Origin: Calliopum simillimum
Taxonomy: Eukaryota > Arthropoda > Insecta > Diptera > Lauxaniidae
Length of the DNA: 64,000 bases
Assembly: GCA_951812925.1 (NCBI GenBank)
Contig: OX638369.1
Location: 19,125,329-19,189,328 of the forward strand
Reading direction: 5' to 3'
The notes below the pieces were generated by a model. That model was not told the origin of the DNA and did not search any database. It saw only the letters and a list, made by a program, of their open reading frames with translations. How positions within the stretch are numbered: the first letter of the stretch is position 1; every line of letters starts with the position of its first letter. Shown here piece by piece: positions 13,121-24,425 of this stretch. The translations under genes were made by a program, and so were the position numbers.

Positions 13121-14667
13121 ATATTTTCATATGTATATAGCCTCATCAGATCAGTTTTAGTTAATTCTTGTTAGAAGCCATACTCTAACCATTTACTTCG
13201 GTTCTCTAATGAAAGAAAACGCGGTGCTTTAACCATTAGGCTTTTGAAGACAGATAAACTTTTCTGTACAAGATTGCCATATGAGGAATTCTCAAAAATT
13301 GTGGAATTCTACAGTTTTTGAGGCACATTCACCAAACTTGGTGGAGAGGTCACTTTTTATATAAAAATCAAAAATTGGAAGGGTGCACGTCAAAAAAAAA
13401 AAAGTAAAAAAAGTTACGCATATATATATGAAGCAAAACACGTCAAGTATACCAGCTGAAAATTTTTTTGTCTCCGATTTCGCTCAAATTCGGCAATATA
13501 GTAGTCCTGATATACAAAAACAATACTCCGGGAGGATTTGGTCCTAGTACCATTTATTGTTAAAATACAGGGTGTTGAAGTTGGCGTTTTTAGTGATTTT
13601 CATGAAAAGGTGTTTTTTTCAAAAATTTAGAGCTTACACCAAAGTTTGTAAAGTAACTTGTCCCATTCATTTTTAAATGTTCTTTTTATAAAAAAATATT
13701 ACATGGTGAAAAAAATTTTTTTCACCGAAATATTTTAAACTTAAAAATACTTTTGAATTTTTTTTTTAAAAAAACCCCCTTAAATTTTTTTTAAAAGAAC
13801 TTCAAATTAAAGCATAATTTAAAAGCTTTAAAATGATGTGTGACTCAAGATGGTATTCGGTCGTTGGATGACAGTTTTTGGCTTTTAAACGCCCACAGCA
13901 GGCAAAACTCTTTGTTTACTCAAGAGGAAGGCATCTTACGAAAAAAGCGTTTAAAAGCCAAAAACTCTCATCCAACGACCGAATACCATCTTGAGTCACA
14001 CATCATTTTAAAGCTTTTAAATTATGCTTTAATTTGAAGTTCTTTTAAAAAAAATTTAAGGGGGTTTTTTTAAAAAAAAAATTCAAAAGTATTTTTAAGT
14101 TTAAAATATTTCGGTGAAAAAAATTTTTTTCACCATGTAATATTTTTTTATAAAAAGAACATTTAAAAATGAATGGGACAAGTTACTTTACAAACTTTGG
14201 TGTAAGCTCTAAATTTTTGAAAAAACACCTCTTCATGAAAATCACTAAAAACGCCAGCTTCAACACCCTGTATTTTAACAATAAATGGTACTAGGACCAA
14301 ATCCTCCCGGAATATTGTTTTTGTATATCAGGACTACTATATTGCCAAATTTGAGCGAAATCGGAGACAAAAAAATTTTCAGCTGGTACACTTGACGTGT
14401 TTTGCTTCATATATATATGTGTAACTTTTTTTACTTTTTTTTTTTTGACGTGCACCCTTCCAATTTTTGATTTTTATATAAAAAGTGACCTCTCCACCAA
14501 GTTTGGTGAATGTGCCTCGAAAACTGTAGAATTCCACAATTTTTGAGAATTCCTCATATACATAGATCATAAGGCTCACTAGCGCCGTCTGTTGTGAAAA
14601 ATTGTAAAATTGTTTTTAGTTGGTAACACACACTGGTTTTGAGACATGCTACGCTAGCTACAATTAA
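13121..14667 (-). mobile_element. tRNA-related repeat, copy 1, split by a foldback
   Basis: On the minus strand the head lies at about 14667-14560 (GTAGCTAGCGTAGCATGTCTC, shortened, then GGCGCTAGTGAGCC). The tail lies at 13279-13121 and contains GGTTAAAGCACCGCG, the degenerate B-box region and CTGATGAGGCTATAT. The two halves are contiguous in the copies at 42.3 and 44.6 kb, so the foldback at 13.28-14.56 kb was inserted into this copy. Confidence 0.7.
13280..14559. mobile_element. Foldback 1: 1.28-kb inverted repeat
   Basis: Arms of about 610 bp (13280-13890 and 13949-14559) are reverse complements with few mismatches, around a 58-bp loop. Outer ends read GAGGAATTCTC and its complement. The arms contain frames such as 13840-14037, but the same sequence is present in reverse on the other arm and no domain is recognisable. 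The loop segment resembles a lone sequence at 61.24-61.35 kb. The flanks can be read as ATAT on both sides, consistent with a short AT-rich target duplication, though the AT palindrome makes this ambiguous. Confidence 0.85.
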
Positions 14668-14967
14668 AGCAAATATTTAAGGCATCTTGCTGTTATCAGC
14701 ACCATCTAGTGTGGATTGATTTGAAAAAAAAAAAAAAAACAACAAACCATCAACGTAAAACGAGTACAGAAATAAACAAGAGCAACAGATAGATATGAAG
14801 TGCCTGCCTGATACATTACACATCGATTGATAATAATGAAATAGAGAAAAAAAAAAAAAAAAAAACAGCGAATTGATTTGTACAACACAAGGCGATTGCT
14901 ATGGTTATAAGACGTACTTCGTATGTATGTTCGTACTTCTACGAGTACAAGAAGGCTTGCATATCTA

Positions 14968-17059
14968 TTGCACACAGCGAGCCTTAACCAAAATAAAGTT
15001 TTATATCAACCACGTCAAATTCGGCGTATGCAGGATTATTCTACTTAAAAACACTAATTAATAACTGCAAATAAAAGTTTCGTACCTGATCGTCTGAAGA
15101 AGATATTGCATTTTTACTAATTTTTTTTCTTTGAGTGCATTTATTTTCATATTGTTTTAAGTTTTAAGAAAAAGATAAAAAACTGAGTATGCACAAAATT
15201 TTCTGTATATTTTTAAATTTAAAAACTGCAAACCAAAAAATCGTGACTGATTCCATTCAGGAGATATTGAATTTCAAACTATTTTTTATGCTGTTTTTAA
15301 AAAACCCGATTTTTTCGTATTTAAGACAAACACAAACAAAAACCAGATATACTAATAGTCACTCCAGATGTGATTTTTGATGCTTAGTCCGAATCCGGTC
15401 TTAGAATTGTTATATTACATCTCGGTTTTGAGATATCCTCACATAAAAGTTTAAAAAACACAATTTTTTCCTATTTTTGAAGTTATATAACAAGACAAGG
15501 TCATTTTAAGCTGAAAAATCTGGTATGACAACTAATAGCCCTAGTTTTTTTCTTCAAAATACAATTAAATTGATATCGAAATCTTTTTTTTTGTCGGAGA
15601 TATCTTAACCTAAAATGCTAAAAAAGTGCAAAAACATGATTTTTGGCTATATTGGATGTCATATGCAGGACGCACAAAATTTTGTTGTGAGTTTCTATCA
15701 CCAGAATCATTTGGTACTTTTTTTTGGCTTCAAATTGAGCTATCAAATGGGTATTTTTAATATTTCTCTGCAAAGTTATGATCATTTTAAAATCACATCA
15801 TGAAACTCATATTAAAAAATCTCGGTTTTTGGATATATTTGAGGTTGTATACAGTACGGACGAAATTCGCCTGCCTTTTTTTACTGACCGGATCATGTAG
15901 TACCATTTTTTATCTCCAAAATGAGCTATAAAATGGTGTTCTATGATTATTTTCTACAAAGTTATGACCATTTCAAAATTACATTATGGAGTGCAAAACT
16001 CACAGGGGTGTCACTCACGAGTATTTGTTATATTGCTGCAGCATGGAATCTTAAAATAGTCATAACTTTGTTGAAAATAATCATAGGACACTACTTTTTA
16101 TCTCATTTTGGAGATAAAGAATGGTATTATATGATCCAGTCAGTAAAAAAAGGCAGACGAATTTCGTCCGTACTGTATACAACCTCAAATATAGCCAAAA
16201 ACCGAGATTTTTCACTTTGAGTTTCATGATGTGATTTTAAAATGATCATAACTTTGCAGAGAAATATTAGAAATACCCATTTGATAGCTCAATTTGAAGC
16301 CAAAAAAGAGTACCAAATGATTTCGGTGATAGAAATTCACAGAAAAATTTTGTGCGTCCTGCATATGACATCCAATATAGCCAAAAATCATGTTTTTGCA
16401 CTTTTTTAGCATTTTAGGTTAAGGTATCTCCGACAAATAAAAAGATTTCGATATCAATTTAATTGTGTTTTGAAGAAAAAAACTAGGGCTATTAGTTGTC
16501 ATACCAGATTTTTCAGCTTAAAATGACCTTGTCTTGTTATATAACTTCAAAAATAGGAAAAAATTGTGTTTTTTAAACTTTTATGTGAGGATATCTCAAA
16601 ACCGAGATGTAATATAACAATTCTAAGACCGGATTCGGATTAAGCATCAAAAATCACATCTGAAGTGACTATTAGTATATCTGGTTTTTGTTTGTGTTTG
16701 TCTTAAATACGAAAAAACCGGGTTTTTTAAAAAAAGCATAAAAAATAGTTTAAAATTCAATATCTCCTGAATGGAATCAGTCACGATTTTTTGGTTTGCA
16801 GTTTTTAAATTTAAAAACATACAGAAAATTTTGTGCATACTCAGTTTTTTATCTTTTTCTTAAAACTTAAAACAATATGAAAATAAATGCACTTAAAGAA
16901 AAAAAACTAGTAAAAATGCAATATCTTCTTCAGACGATCAGGTACGAAACTTTTATTTGCAGTTATTAATTAGTGTTTTTAAGTAGAATAATCCTGCATA
17001 CGCCGAATTTGACGTGGTTGATATAAAACTTTATTTTGGTTAAGGCTCGCTGTGTGCAA
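14968..17059. mobile_element. Foldback 2: 2.09-kb inverted repeat
   Basis: The outer ends TTGCACACAGCGAGCCTTA and its complement at 17059 enclose two arms of about 1 kb with high similarity and a loop near 15975-16055. Matching frames on the two arms (15189-15380 on plus and 16647-16838 on minus, nearly identical) are a by-product of the palindrome. No transposase or other domain is visible, so this is a non-autonomous foldback. Confidence 0.85.
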
Positions 17060-17192
17060 GAACCATCGATATGTTTTTAATTATGCCCGAAAGACAGGTA
17101 TATACTAAGTGCTTGAAAGTGAGATTATGGAATTGACAATGATTAGACGATTTCATACTAGATAAGGAAATAAATGTAACCTTAGTGTACAT

Positions 17193-18594
17193 TAGGGTGG
17201 GCCGATTTGAAAACTGATCTCGGCTACCCCCCTATGTGAAAGATCATTCAATTCTATGGATATTTGCCCTAGGAACTATACCTCTGCGTTCAACTTTAGT
17301 TCGGCGCATTTTTGATCGAAAATTTTACCTTTTATGAATATTTTTTTTATTTTCATACAAAATTTTAAAAATTTTTATAAAGACAAAAGTAATGTCATTA
17401 TATTATTTGGCTGGTATTCTGTCAGTAATCAATTAAATTGGGTTCTGTTTCCATAAAAGGTTCACTAAATAGTGTGGAATTGATGCTATTTATTTAAAAA
17501 TAGCCGATTATTATGACTGACTTTCAAAATAAACGGTTCATATTTTTGGATGAATTTTTTCAAACAAGACACCAACCTAGGCTCAAAGTTCATTCAATTC
17601 TATGAATATTTGCCCAAGGAACCATACCTCCAAGTTCAACTTTAGTTCGGCGGATTTTCGATTGAAAATTTTACCTTGCGTTTAATATTTATTTTTATGC
17701 TTAATTTTCAAAATTCCTATAGAGACAAAAGTAATATCATAAAATGTTTTGGCTGGTATTCTGTGAGTAATCAATAAAATAGAATTCTGTTTTTACGAAA
17801 AGTTTACTTGATAGTGTGAAATTGATAATATTTATTCCAAAAAATTATATCGATCAAATAACCATGTAAAAATATGAGTCGTTTATTTTCAAATCGGTTA
17901 TTTGACCGATAAAATTTTTTGGAATAAATATAATCAATTCCACGCTATCAAGTAAACTTTTCGTAAAAACTGAACCCAATTTTATTGAATACTGACAGAA
18001 TACCAGCCAAAACATATTATGATATTACTTTTGTCTCTATGAGAATTTTGAAAATTAAGCATAAAAATAAATATTAAACGCAAGGTAAAATTTTCAATCG
18101 AAAATGCGCCGAACTAAAGTTGAACGTAGAGGTATGGTTCCTTGGGCAAATATTCATAGAATTGAATGAACTTTGAGCGTAGGTTGGTGTCTTGTTTGAA
18201 AAAATTCATCCAAATATATGAATCGTTTGTTTTGAAAGTCGGTCATAATAATCGGCTATTTGACACATATCACTTTTTCAAATATATAGCATCAATGCCA
18301 CACCATCAAGTAAACGTTTAATGTAAACAGAACGCAATTTAATTGATTACTGACAGAATACCAGCCAAATAATATAATGACATTACTTTTGTCTTTATAA
18401 AAATTTTTAAAATTTTGTATGAAAATAAAAAAAATATTCATAAAAGGTAAAATTTTCGATCAAAAATGCGCCGAACTAAAGTTGAACGCAGAGGTATAGT
18501 TCCTAGGGCAAATATCCATAGAATTGAATGAACTTTCACATAGGGGGGTAGCCGAGGTCGACAAAATTTCATCCATACAATTTGGCCCACCCTA
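17193..18594. mobile_element. Foldback 3: 1.40-kb inverted repeat with 8-bp target duplication
   Basis: The ends TAGGGTGGGCC and GGCCCACCCTA are flanked by an exact 8-bp direct repeat GTGTACAT at 17185-17192 and 18595-18602. An 8-bp duplication with a TAGGG-type end is what hAT transposons make, so this is probably a non-autonomous hAT. Each arm holds two diverged direct repeats of about 350 bp (both with TTCATTCAATTCTATG and CAACTTTAGTTCGGCG), so the whole element is a head-to-head array of four related units. No coding capacity. Confidence 0.85.
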
Positions 18595-18719
18595 GTGTAC
18601 ATAAAGTTCAATAAATTGCTGCGGGATAAACCACTGAACTTTCGAATTCTTAAGAGATTTTCATACCCCAGAACTCTATTTAATGTTTCTGAAGCGTCTA
18701 GAGTACAATAATTCACAAT

Positions 18720-18745
18720 TTGGCCCTTGGGGGGGGGGGGAAAGC
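18720..18745. repeat. Poly-G tract
   Basis: A run of G of about 13 bp in otherwise AT-rich sequence, just beyond foldback 3. It is a likely length-variable tract. Confidence 0.6.
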
Positions 18746-19513
18746 TTCAAGACCTCTGAACTATAACATATGCAAGCCGGAATTCTCTTTAAAAATATAT
18801 AAGAGATTTCTTAATTGGACTGTTATCGGTCGTTTAGCGTGAAAATCAATTTTTTGCTCAAAGCCGCCTAAATAAGCATTCTTACAAACATTTTTACTTT
18901 AAAATTGCACACATTGAGCTACCGGAAAAACCAAAGGAAAAGTTGTTAAACAGTGTAATAGCGCATGAAACAGCAATTTACACCGATGCAATTATCCGGT
19001 TATTAATTTATTTTTATTGAAATATTGGAAATATTAGAGTATGATATAATATTACGCGCACTGTTCCTGAAACAAAGAAAAAATTTGACAAAAAAGAAAA
19101 AACATTTTGATAAATTGCCATAACCTTGCACAGAAAAATTGCAGTTGATATTTATATAGCTTAATTTAAGGACGAGAAATATGTAGTATACGTACTTACT
19201 GACTCAGTCAGTAGATAATAGAAAGAAAGCAATTAAAATATATGTATATACTCAATTTGAAGAAAAATACTATTGCTTCCGATAGGTTTATCAGGTTGTC
19301 TGGCTCAAAATTATCTTCTATTTATTATTACACAACTTAAAAATTACCGAAAATACGGTGTTTTTTGAACTTTTATGTTAGAATGTCTTCAAAAAAATTA
19401 ATCAGTTTGCATTTGTTTTTTCTTAAATGCAGGAAAAAGTTTTTCGAAATCACTTTTGTCAAACTTTCCTCTATTTCAAGAACACTGTGATAATTATCAA
19501 GCTGAAATAAATC

Positions 19514-19520
19514 TATAAAA
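19514..19520 (+). promoter_or_regulatory. TATA box of Kunitz-like gene 1
   Basis: TATAAAA lies 81 bp upstream of the ATG at 19595. The second gene has TATAAAG at exactly the same distance, and the sequence between box and ATG is visibly conserved (for example TTTTGAAAT and the AGAATGAAAAT start context). The transcription start is inferred to be about 25-30 bp downstream. Confidence 0.6.
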
Positions 19521-19594
19521 AGATTTTTGCCTCAATGCAAATATGATATTTGTATTTTGAAATCGTACGGTTAAGCATCTAGGATTTGTTTAGA

Positions 19595-19932
19595 ATGAAA
19601 ATTCCAGTTTTTTTAATTTTAATTCTTGTACTTTTCTTACAAGTTGTCGCCGATAGGATGAATTATGAAGGTATATAATTAAAAAATAATTTTTAACTTT
19701 AAACTTAAAACTTCTCTTTTTTTCTTCTTCAGCACGCTGTAAGCTACAAACTCCCAAGGCTATTGGTGTTTGCAGACTTCGCCACATCGGCTATTACTAT
19801 AACAAACAGCTCAATAAATGTCGAAGATGGACAGTACAAGGCTGTACGGTTGAAGAAAGATATGATGCAAAGTATTACTATAATAAATTTGATTGTATCA
19901 AACATTGTGTTAAAAAAGTATCTAATGGATAG
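19595..19932 (+). CDS. Small secreted Kunitz-like protein, copy 1 (two exons)
   Basis: Exon 1 is 19595-19670, the intron is 19671-19732 (62 bp, GT-AG, phase 1) and exon 2 is 19733-19932, ending in TAG. The predicted protein has 91 residues. Residues 1 to about 19 are a signal peptide (MKIPVFLILILVLFLQVVA). The mature part has six cysteines spaced 10-15-7-16-3. Kunitz/BPTI domains have 8-15-7-12-3, so the central spacings and the YYYN motif fit, while the first and fourth loops are longer. The residue after the second cysteine, the P1 site of Kunitz inhibitors, is Arg, which would suit a trypsin-like target. A polyadenylation signal AATAAA lies at 20021. The gene sits antisense in a cadherin intron. 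It could be an inhibitor of extracellular proteases, for example a seminal or salivary one; tissue and target cannot be told. Confidence 0.8.
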
Positions 19933-20220
19933 AATACAAAAATATCCATATAGATAGAATTATAAAGAATATTGTTATAGATATATTTTTAGTGAGTCAA
20001 AAACACAAAATGGACCAGTAAATAAATTAAACGATTGTTAAATTCTTATTTTTGAGAACTTTCTGGCACCAGTATTTTTGATATTTGTAGTTTGAATTCT
20101 AAATATAATAGAAAAGTCAATTTCAATGTTCATAAGACCTATACCAATTGATAGAGAATTTTCCCCTTAACAACATATTAAAATGGGTTCTCGCAAATTT
20201 TTGGGGTAAATGTGTAGATT

Positions 20221-20562
20221 CGGATTTACCACGTAAGGCCCCAGGTAAAACATTTTGATGTCTCAGATTTTAGTAAAAAATATTTGATTATGTTATACAC
20301 ATACATGTCGTGGATCTAGATACTAAACATTTTAACAATACAAAGTTTGGTTAACGAGCTAGAGGACTTTCAAAAATTGACTAATCGGCAGGTATGCGTT
20401 ACTTTGAATCAAATTTTCAAAGTCTTTTAGCTCGTTAACCAAACTTTTTACTGTAAAAATATTTTGTTTCTGGATCGAGGACATACATAGGTATAATATT
20501 ATCAAATATTACTAAAATCGAAAACATCAAATTTTTTTACCTGGTGCTTCACGTGGAAAATT
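20221..20562. mobile_element. Hairpin element of about 340 bp
   Basis: The outer blocks GGATTTACCACGTAAGG and its diverged complement near 20550, and the inner blocks GTTTGGTTAACGAGCTAGA and its complement near 20430, show an imperfect long hairpin. No coding frame and no clear target duplication. Confidence 0.6.
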
Positions 20563-20609
20563 CCAAATTATTTATAAATTTCCCGGAAAAATTACGAGGA
20601 CCCGTCATT

Positions 20610-21045
20610 TTATTTTTTGGGCGTTTTTTTTTTTTTTTTAATTTTTGGGCGATATTTCCTAACACCCAAAACAAAGTCGAAATAACGCCCAAAAATATGA
20701 AGTTACGCCCAAAAAAAAAAAAAACAAATTATTTTTATATAAATTTGGGCTATAATTGTTTGGATATAACGCCCAAAACTTATTGATACGAAAATAGTTT
20801 GCGAACTATTTCCTTTTTGCTTGTTTTTTTCAACGAAATAATGCCCAAAAAACGATACAAAGCCCAAATTTGGTTCGTTATTTCAAAAATGGTTATCGCC
20901 CAAATTTTTTATTAATGCTTGAAATCAAGCATCAATTGATTTGAAAACAATTTGGATGACATTCCGTTTTCATTTTGGGCGTAGTTACGTTTACATTTAA
21001 AATTTTGGGCGTTATTTAGTTTTTTTTGTTTTTGGGCATTATTTC
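20610..21045. repeat. Cluster of TTTGGGCGTT motifs in both orientations
   Basis: The motif TTTGGGCGTTATTTC and its complement GAAATAACGCCCAAA recur about a dozen times in 430 bp with irregular spacing, on both strands. The ends pair roughly, so this may be a small foldback with a motif-rich arm. A related motif, GGAAATAACGCCAG, edges foldback 4. Confidence 0.6.
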
Positions 21046-21925
21046 ATTATTATTTCATTATTTCTTTTATGCTTCGAAAGTCTAAAGGTATGTCTAAATT
21101 TTTGGTAACAGCATCAAATAGGTTGGTAAAAAAGAAAAATGCTTACACATTTGAATGGGATTCAGACCCACGCACAGTGGGGCAGATACTCTCAATACCT
21201 GGCGATAATTCAAAAAATTTAATGTTATTTCAGGATATCCTTTTATATTAGTTAAGTACAATATTAACAAACGTACTATTTGCCATTTTTCAATGCCATT
21301 TTGTAGACTGAAATAATTTTTATAAGTTATTTCCTTATTAATCAAAGCAGTTTTTTGCTAAAGTTTATTAACTTTTAATGTTATTTGACCATGGAGCATT
21401 CATCTTCAGGTATGTAACCGTATATAAACATATTTTTTTCCTTAAACACATTTAGGTCAGTCAGTTAAATAAAATGGAGAAGAAAAATTTTACGAAATTA
21501 AATAAATAATAAATAATTTGATTAGGTTCCAAGCCTCTCCAAGCATTAGTTATGATTCAGAAATATTCCGTTTAAAATTGAGTTCTAGAAGCGACAAGAA
21601 AATTTTGCTACTTTTTGCTCCTTTAAAATTAACATCGATTTTTAGAACGTAACCTAAAATAATATATTTTTTCTTGCATTGCCGATATTATTCAAAATTT
21701 CTAATTTTGTTTTACAAATGGTCTCTAACTTATTATTTGTCACGAGACAAGAACTTATAAACATTATATTTAGTTCTGGACAGGATAATTTTGAACATCA
21801 ATTCGGTTTTTTGTTAAAACAGATGGAAAAGAGGACTTATGCGAGCACTTAAGTAAGAAATTATCTCATTTTAAGTCCCAATATTGGTCAAAATACCTGA
21901 AAGCGTGTCTCTAATTTTCCTTTTA
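21046..21925. other. Intron sequence, no feature recognised
   Basis: AT-rich sequence between the motif cluster and the next repeat. No gene recognised. Confidence 0.45.
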
Positions 21926-22205
21926 GAGCTGACCTTTACTATTCGTAGCAGTTGTACCAAATTTGCTTCGATTATCTCAGAAAGCACTCTCAATACAGAG
22001 TTTGTAAGACTTTGTTTGTATGGGAGATACCCTGCGCTCTTGTCCGAATTTGCTTATTTTTCTACCAGAGTTTACCTATACTATTGGTAGTAAGTGTACG
22101 AAATTTAGTTTGATTATCTCAGATAGTAACATCAGTATAGAGTTTTTATGATTTGGCTTGTATGGGAGGTGCCACGCCCTCTTTTTCAAATTCGACCAAA
22201 TTTTG
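21926..22205. repeat. Tandem dimer, about 140-bp unit
   Basis: Two diverged units in direct orientation start with GAGCTGACCTTTACTATT and GAGTTTACCTATACTATT. Both contain GATTATCTCAGA and end near TTTGTATGGGAG or CTTGTATGGGAG. Frames across it are repeat translations. Confidence 0.6.
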
Positions 22206-22983
22206 TTGAAAGCTTAAGTAATTCACCCTTAGTATGTATATGTAATTTGGTTGCAGTGCGTAGCTCCGTTTGTTTGATGCCACATATGAGAGCTCCTTGC
22301 CCCAATGTGCCACGTGTCCATAATAACAATTTAACATCAAAACCATTTGGTGAACGCTGTCTCGAATTGTTATATATTTGAGCTTTAGTAGTGATTATAG
22401 AAACAGCTCCAGTAATATATTAAGCGGTGCAGTATATAGCGCGAAACAGCAATTTGAATCGGTGCAATTATTCGGTTGTTAAATTATGTCACTTGAAATA
22501 TTGGAAATTTTGCTTTGATGTATAATAACACACTATTCCTCAACCAAAAATAAGATTTGACAAAAATAAGCAAGAGTTTGGTAAGAAACTCATTCTATAG
22601 ACGAGAAATAAGTAGTACTAAAAGATTGAAAAGAAATCGTACAAAATTGTATTTTTTGAGGCTATTCCGAAGAAAACATTATATATAAATATAGTTCAAA
22701 GTGTAATTTTAGGATTAGGATCAGCACTTTCAACTGACATATCAGGCTTCTTTGATAAAAAAAAATCTTGTCGTGTTATACAACTTCAAAAATACAAAAA
22801 AAAAAAAAATGTATTTTTAACTTTTATGATAGAATAACTCAAAAACTACTACTGCGCGAGAATTTGGATTCAGCATGAAAATATACTTTGAAAATCAACC
22901 CATTTAGTTAAGTTTTCAATTAATTTTTGTCAAACTTTCTTTTGGTTCGTGTACACTGTGACCAATGACCTATCTATCTTATC

Positions 22984-22990
22984 TATAAAG
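22984..22990 (+). promoter_or_regulatory. TATA box of Kunitz-like gene 2
   Basis: TATAAAG lies 81 bp before the ATG at 23065, matching the spacing in the first copy. The promoter segment appears to have been duplicated together with the gene. Confidence 0.6.
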
Positions 22991-23064
22991 GCAACATTGC
23001 CCCATTGCAGATATCGCATATATATTTTGAAATAGTAAGACTGAACATCTAATATTTGTCTAGA

Positions 23065-23469
23065 ATGAAAATTAAAGTTCTTTCAATTTTGTTAGTTGTA
23101 CTTTTCTTACAAACTTTTGTTGCAGTCATTAATTTTAATTATGAAAGTAGTTAAAAAACCATTTGTAGTTTTAAAAATAAACCATTTTATTTTATTATTT
23201 TTTTTTTTTTTTTAGAACGATGTGAACTACAACCTCCAAAAGCTATTGGTCTTTGTAAACTTCGCATCCATGGATATTACTATAACAAACAGATCAACAA
23301 ATGCCGAAAATGGATAGTAACAGGCTGTGGAATTGTAGAAAGATATGATACAAAATATTACCAGAATAAAAGTGAATGTATAGAATATTGTGTAAGGCGG
23401 AATATAAAAAAGAAGAAGAAGGAAAATGGTAAAAAATGCCATAAGCACAAATCAAAGACCAGTCAATAA
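23065..23469 (+). CDS. Small secreted Kunitz-like protein, copy 2 (two exons)
   Basis: Exon 1 is 23065-23146, the intron is 23147-23215 (69 bp, phase 1, long T-rich tract before TTTAG) and exon 2 is 23216-23469. The predicted protein has 111 residues. The signal peptide is MKIKVLSILLVVLFLQTFVA. The six cysteines have the same 10-15-7-16-3 spacing as copy 1, with Lys in the P1 position (LCKLR) instead of Arg. After the domain comes a lysine-rich tail (NIKKKKKENGKKCHKHK) with a seventh cysteine, absent from copy 1. The donor GAAA|GTAGTT is weak but is supported by the matching site in copy 1; read unspliced, the frame stops two codons later. AATAAA overlaps the stop codon. Confidence 0.8.
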
Positions 23470-23719
23470 ATTAACGAATTAAAATTACTTATGTTTTAGT
23501 AACTGTCAACAACAATCCAGATTCTTGCTAAATAGGACTGTTCCAGAAAAAAGTGACACTTTATTTTTCATTAATAAAAAAATTATTTTTTTTTAGTTTT
23601 TTATTTTTATTTTATTAATGGATAGTATATATGACTTGGACAGTGAAAAAGGGGCTTACGTGCGAAAACAAAATTTCGAGAAAAACGATCTTAAAGTTAA
23701 CAAGTTAATATTGATACTT

Positions 23720-24425
23720 CTTCACGCTTTAATGGCTTGAAAATCCTTACTCAGGGGTTTTTGGGGTGGCTGATTACGAATCTAGTATCAGTTTTTAGAA
23801 ATTAAAAATAGCGGATCCAATATGGCGAACAAAAAAATTAGAAACATATCGGATTTACTTAAAACTGACTACTCAAGGGTCTGCGAGGTCGCTGATTGCA
23901 AATCTAGTATTGAAAATTCAAAATAGCGGATCCAATATGGCGGACAAAAAAATTAAGAACTTATCGGATTCGCTTAAAACTGACTATTCGGGTGTTTTTG
24001 GAGTCGCTGATTACGAATTTAGTATCAGTTTTTGAAAATTCAAAATGGCGGATTCAATATGGCGGACAAAAAAATTAAGAACTTATCGGATTCGCTTAAA
24101 ACTGACTATTCGGGTGTTTTTGGAGTCGCTGATTACGAATTTAGTATCAGTTTTTAAAAATTCAAAATGGCGGATCCAATATGGCGGACAAAAATATTAA
24201 AAACTTATCATATTCGCTTAAAACTGGCTACTCGGGAGATTTCGGTATTGCTGATTGCAAATCAAGCATCAGATTTTGAAATTTTAAAATGGCGGATCCA
24301 ACATATCGGACATAAAAATTAAAAACATATTGGATTCGCTTAAAACTGACTACTCGAAGGTTTTCGGACTCGCTGATTACGAATTTAGTATCAGCTTTTG
24401 AAAATTCAAAATGGCGGATCCATTG
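23720..24425. repeat. Satellite of about 122 bp, six units
   Basis: The block GCGGATCCAATATGGCGGAC recurs at about 23811, 23926, 24048, 24170, 24292 and 24413, giving a period of 115-122 bp. Each unit also has TCGGATTCGCTTAAAACTGA and GCTGATTACGAATTTAGTAT. Units 3 and 4 are the most alike. A single inverted unit lies at 24637-24740. Confidence 0.85.

Larger units (their letters stand above)
18950..20032 (+). repeat. Duplication unit 1 carrying Kunitz-like gene 1
   Basis: Sequence from about 18950 to the polyadenylation signal matches the unit at 22.43-23.49 kb. Shared upstream landmarks include GAAACAGCAATTT, GAAATATTGGAAAT and an AACTTTTATG block, and the offset between copies stays near 3470 bp. 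The duplication therefore includes about 650 bp of upstream sequence. Borders are approximate. Confidence 0.7.
22425..23485 (+). repeat. Duplication unit 2 carrying Kunitz-like gene 2
   Basis: This is the partner of the 18.95 kb unit in direct orientation. Non-coding parts have diverged clearly while the exons keep the cysteine pattern, which suggests an old duplication with selection on the protein. Borders are approximate. Confidence 0.7.

Noticed and set aside
15189..16838. Paired 62-99-codon frames at 15.2-16.8 kb
   Set aside because: Mirror frames caused by foldback 2; no recognised domain.
23227..23448. Minus-strand 73-codon frame over Kunitz gene 2
   Set aside because: Antisense shadow of exon 2, which has the supported splice sites and cysteine pattern.
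23720..24425. Regular repeats that might suggest a CRISPR array
   Set aside because: The units are about 122 bp with no unique spacers, and the genome is eukaryotic; this is a satellite.
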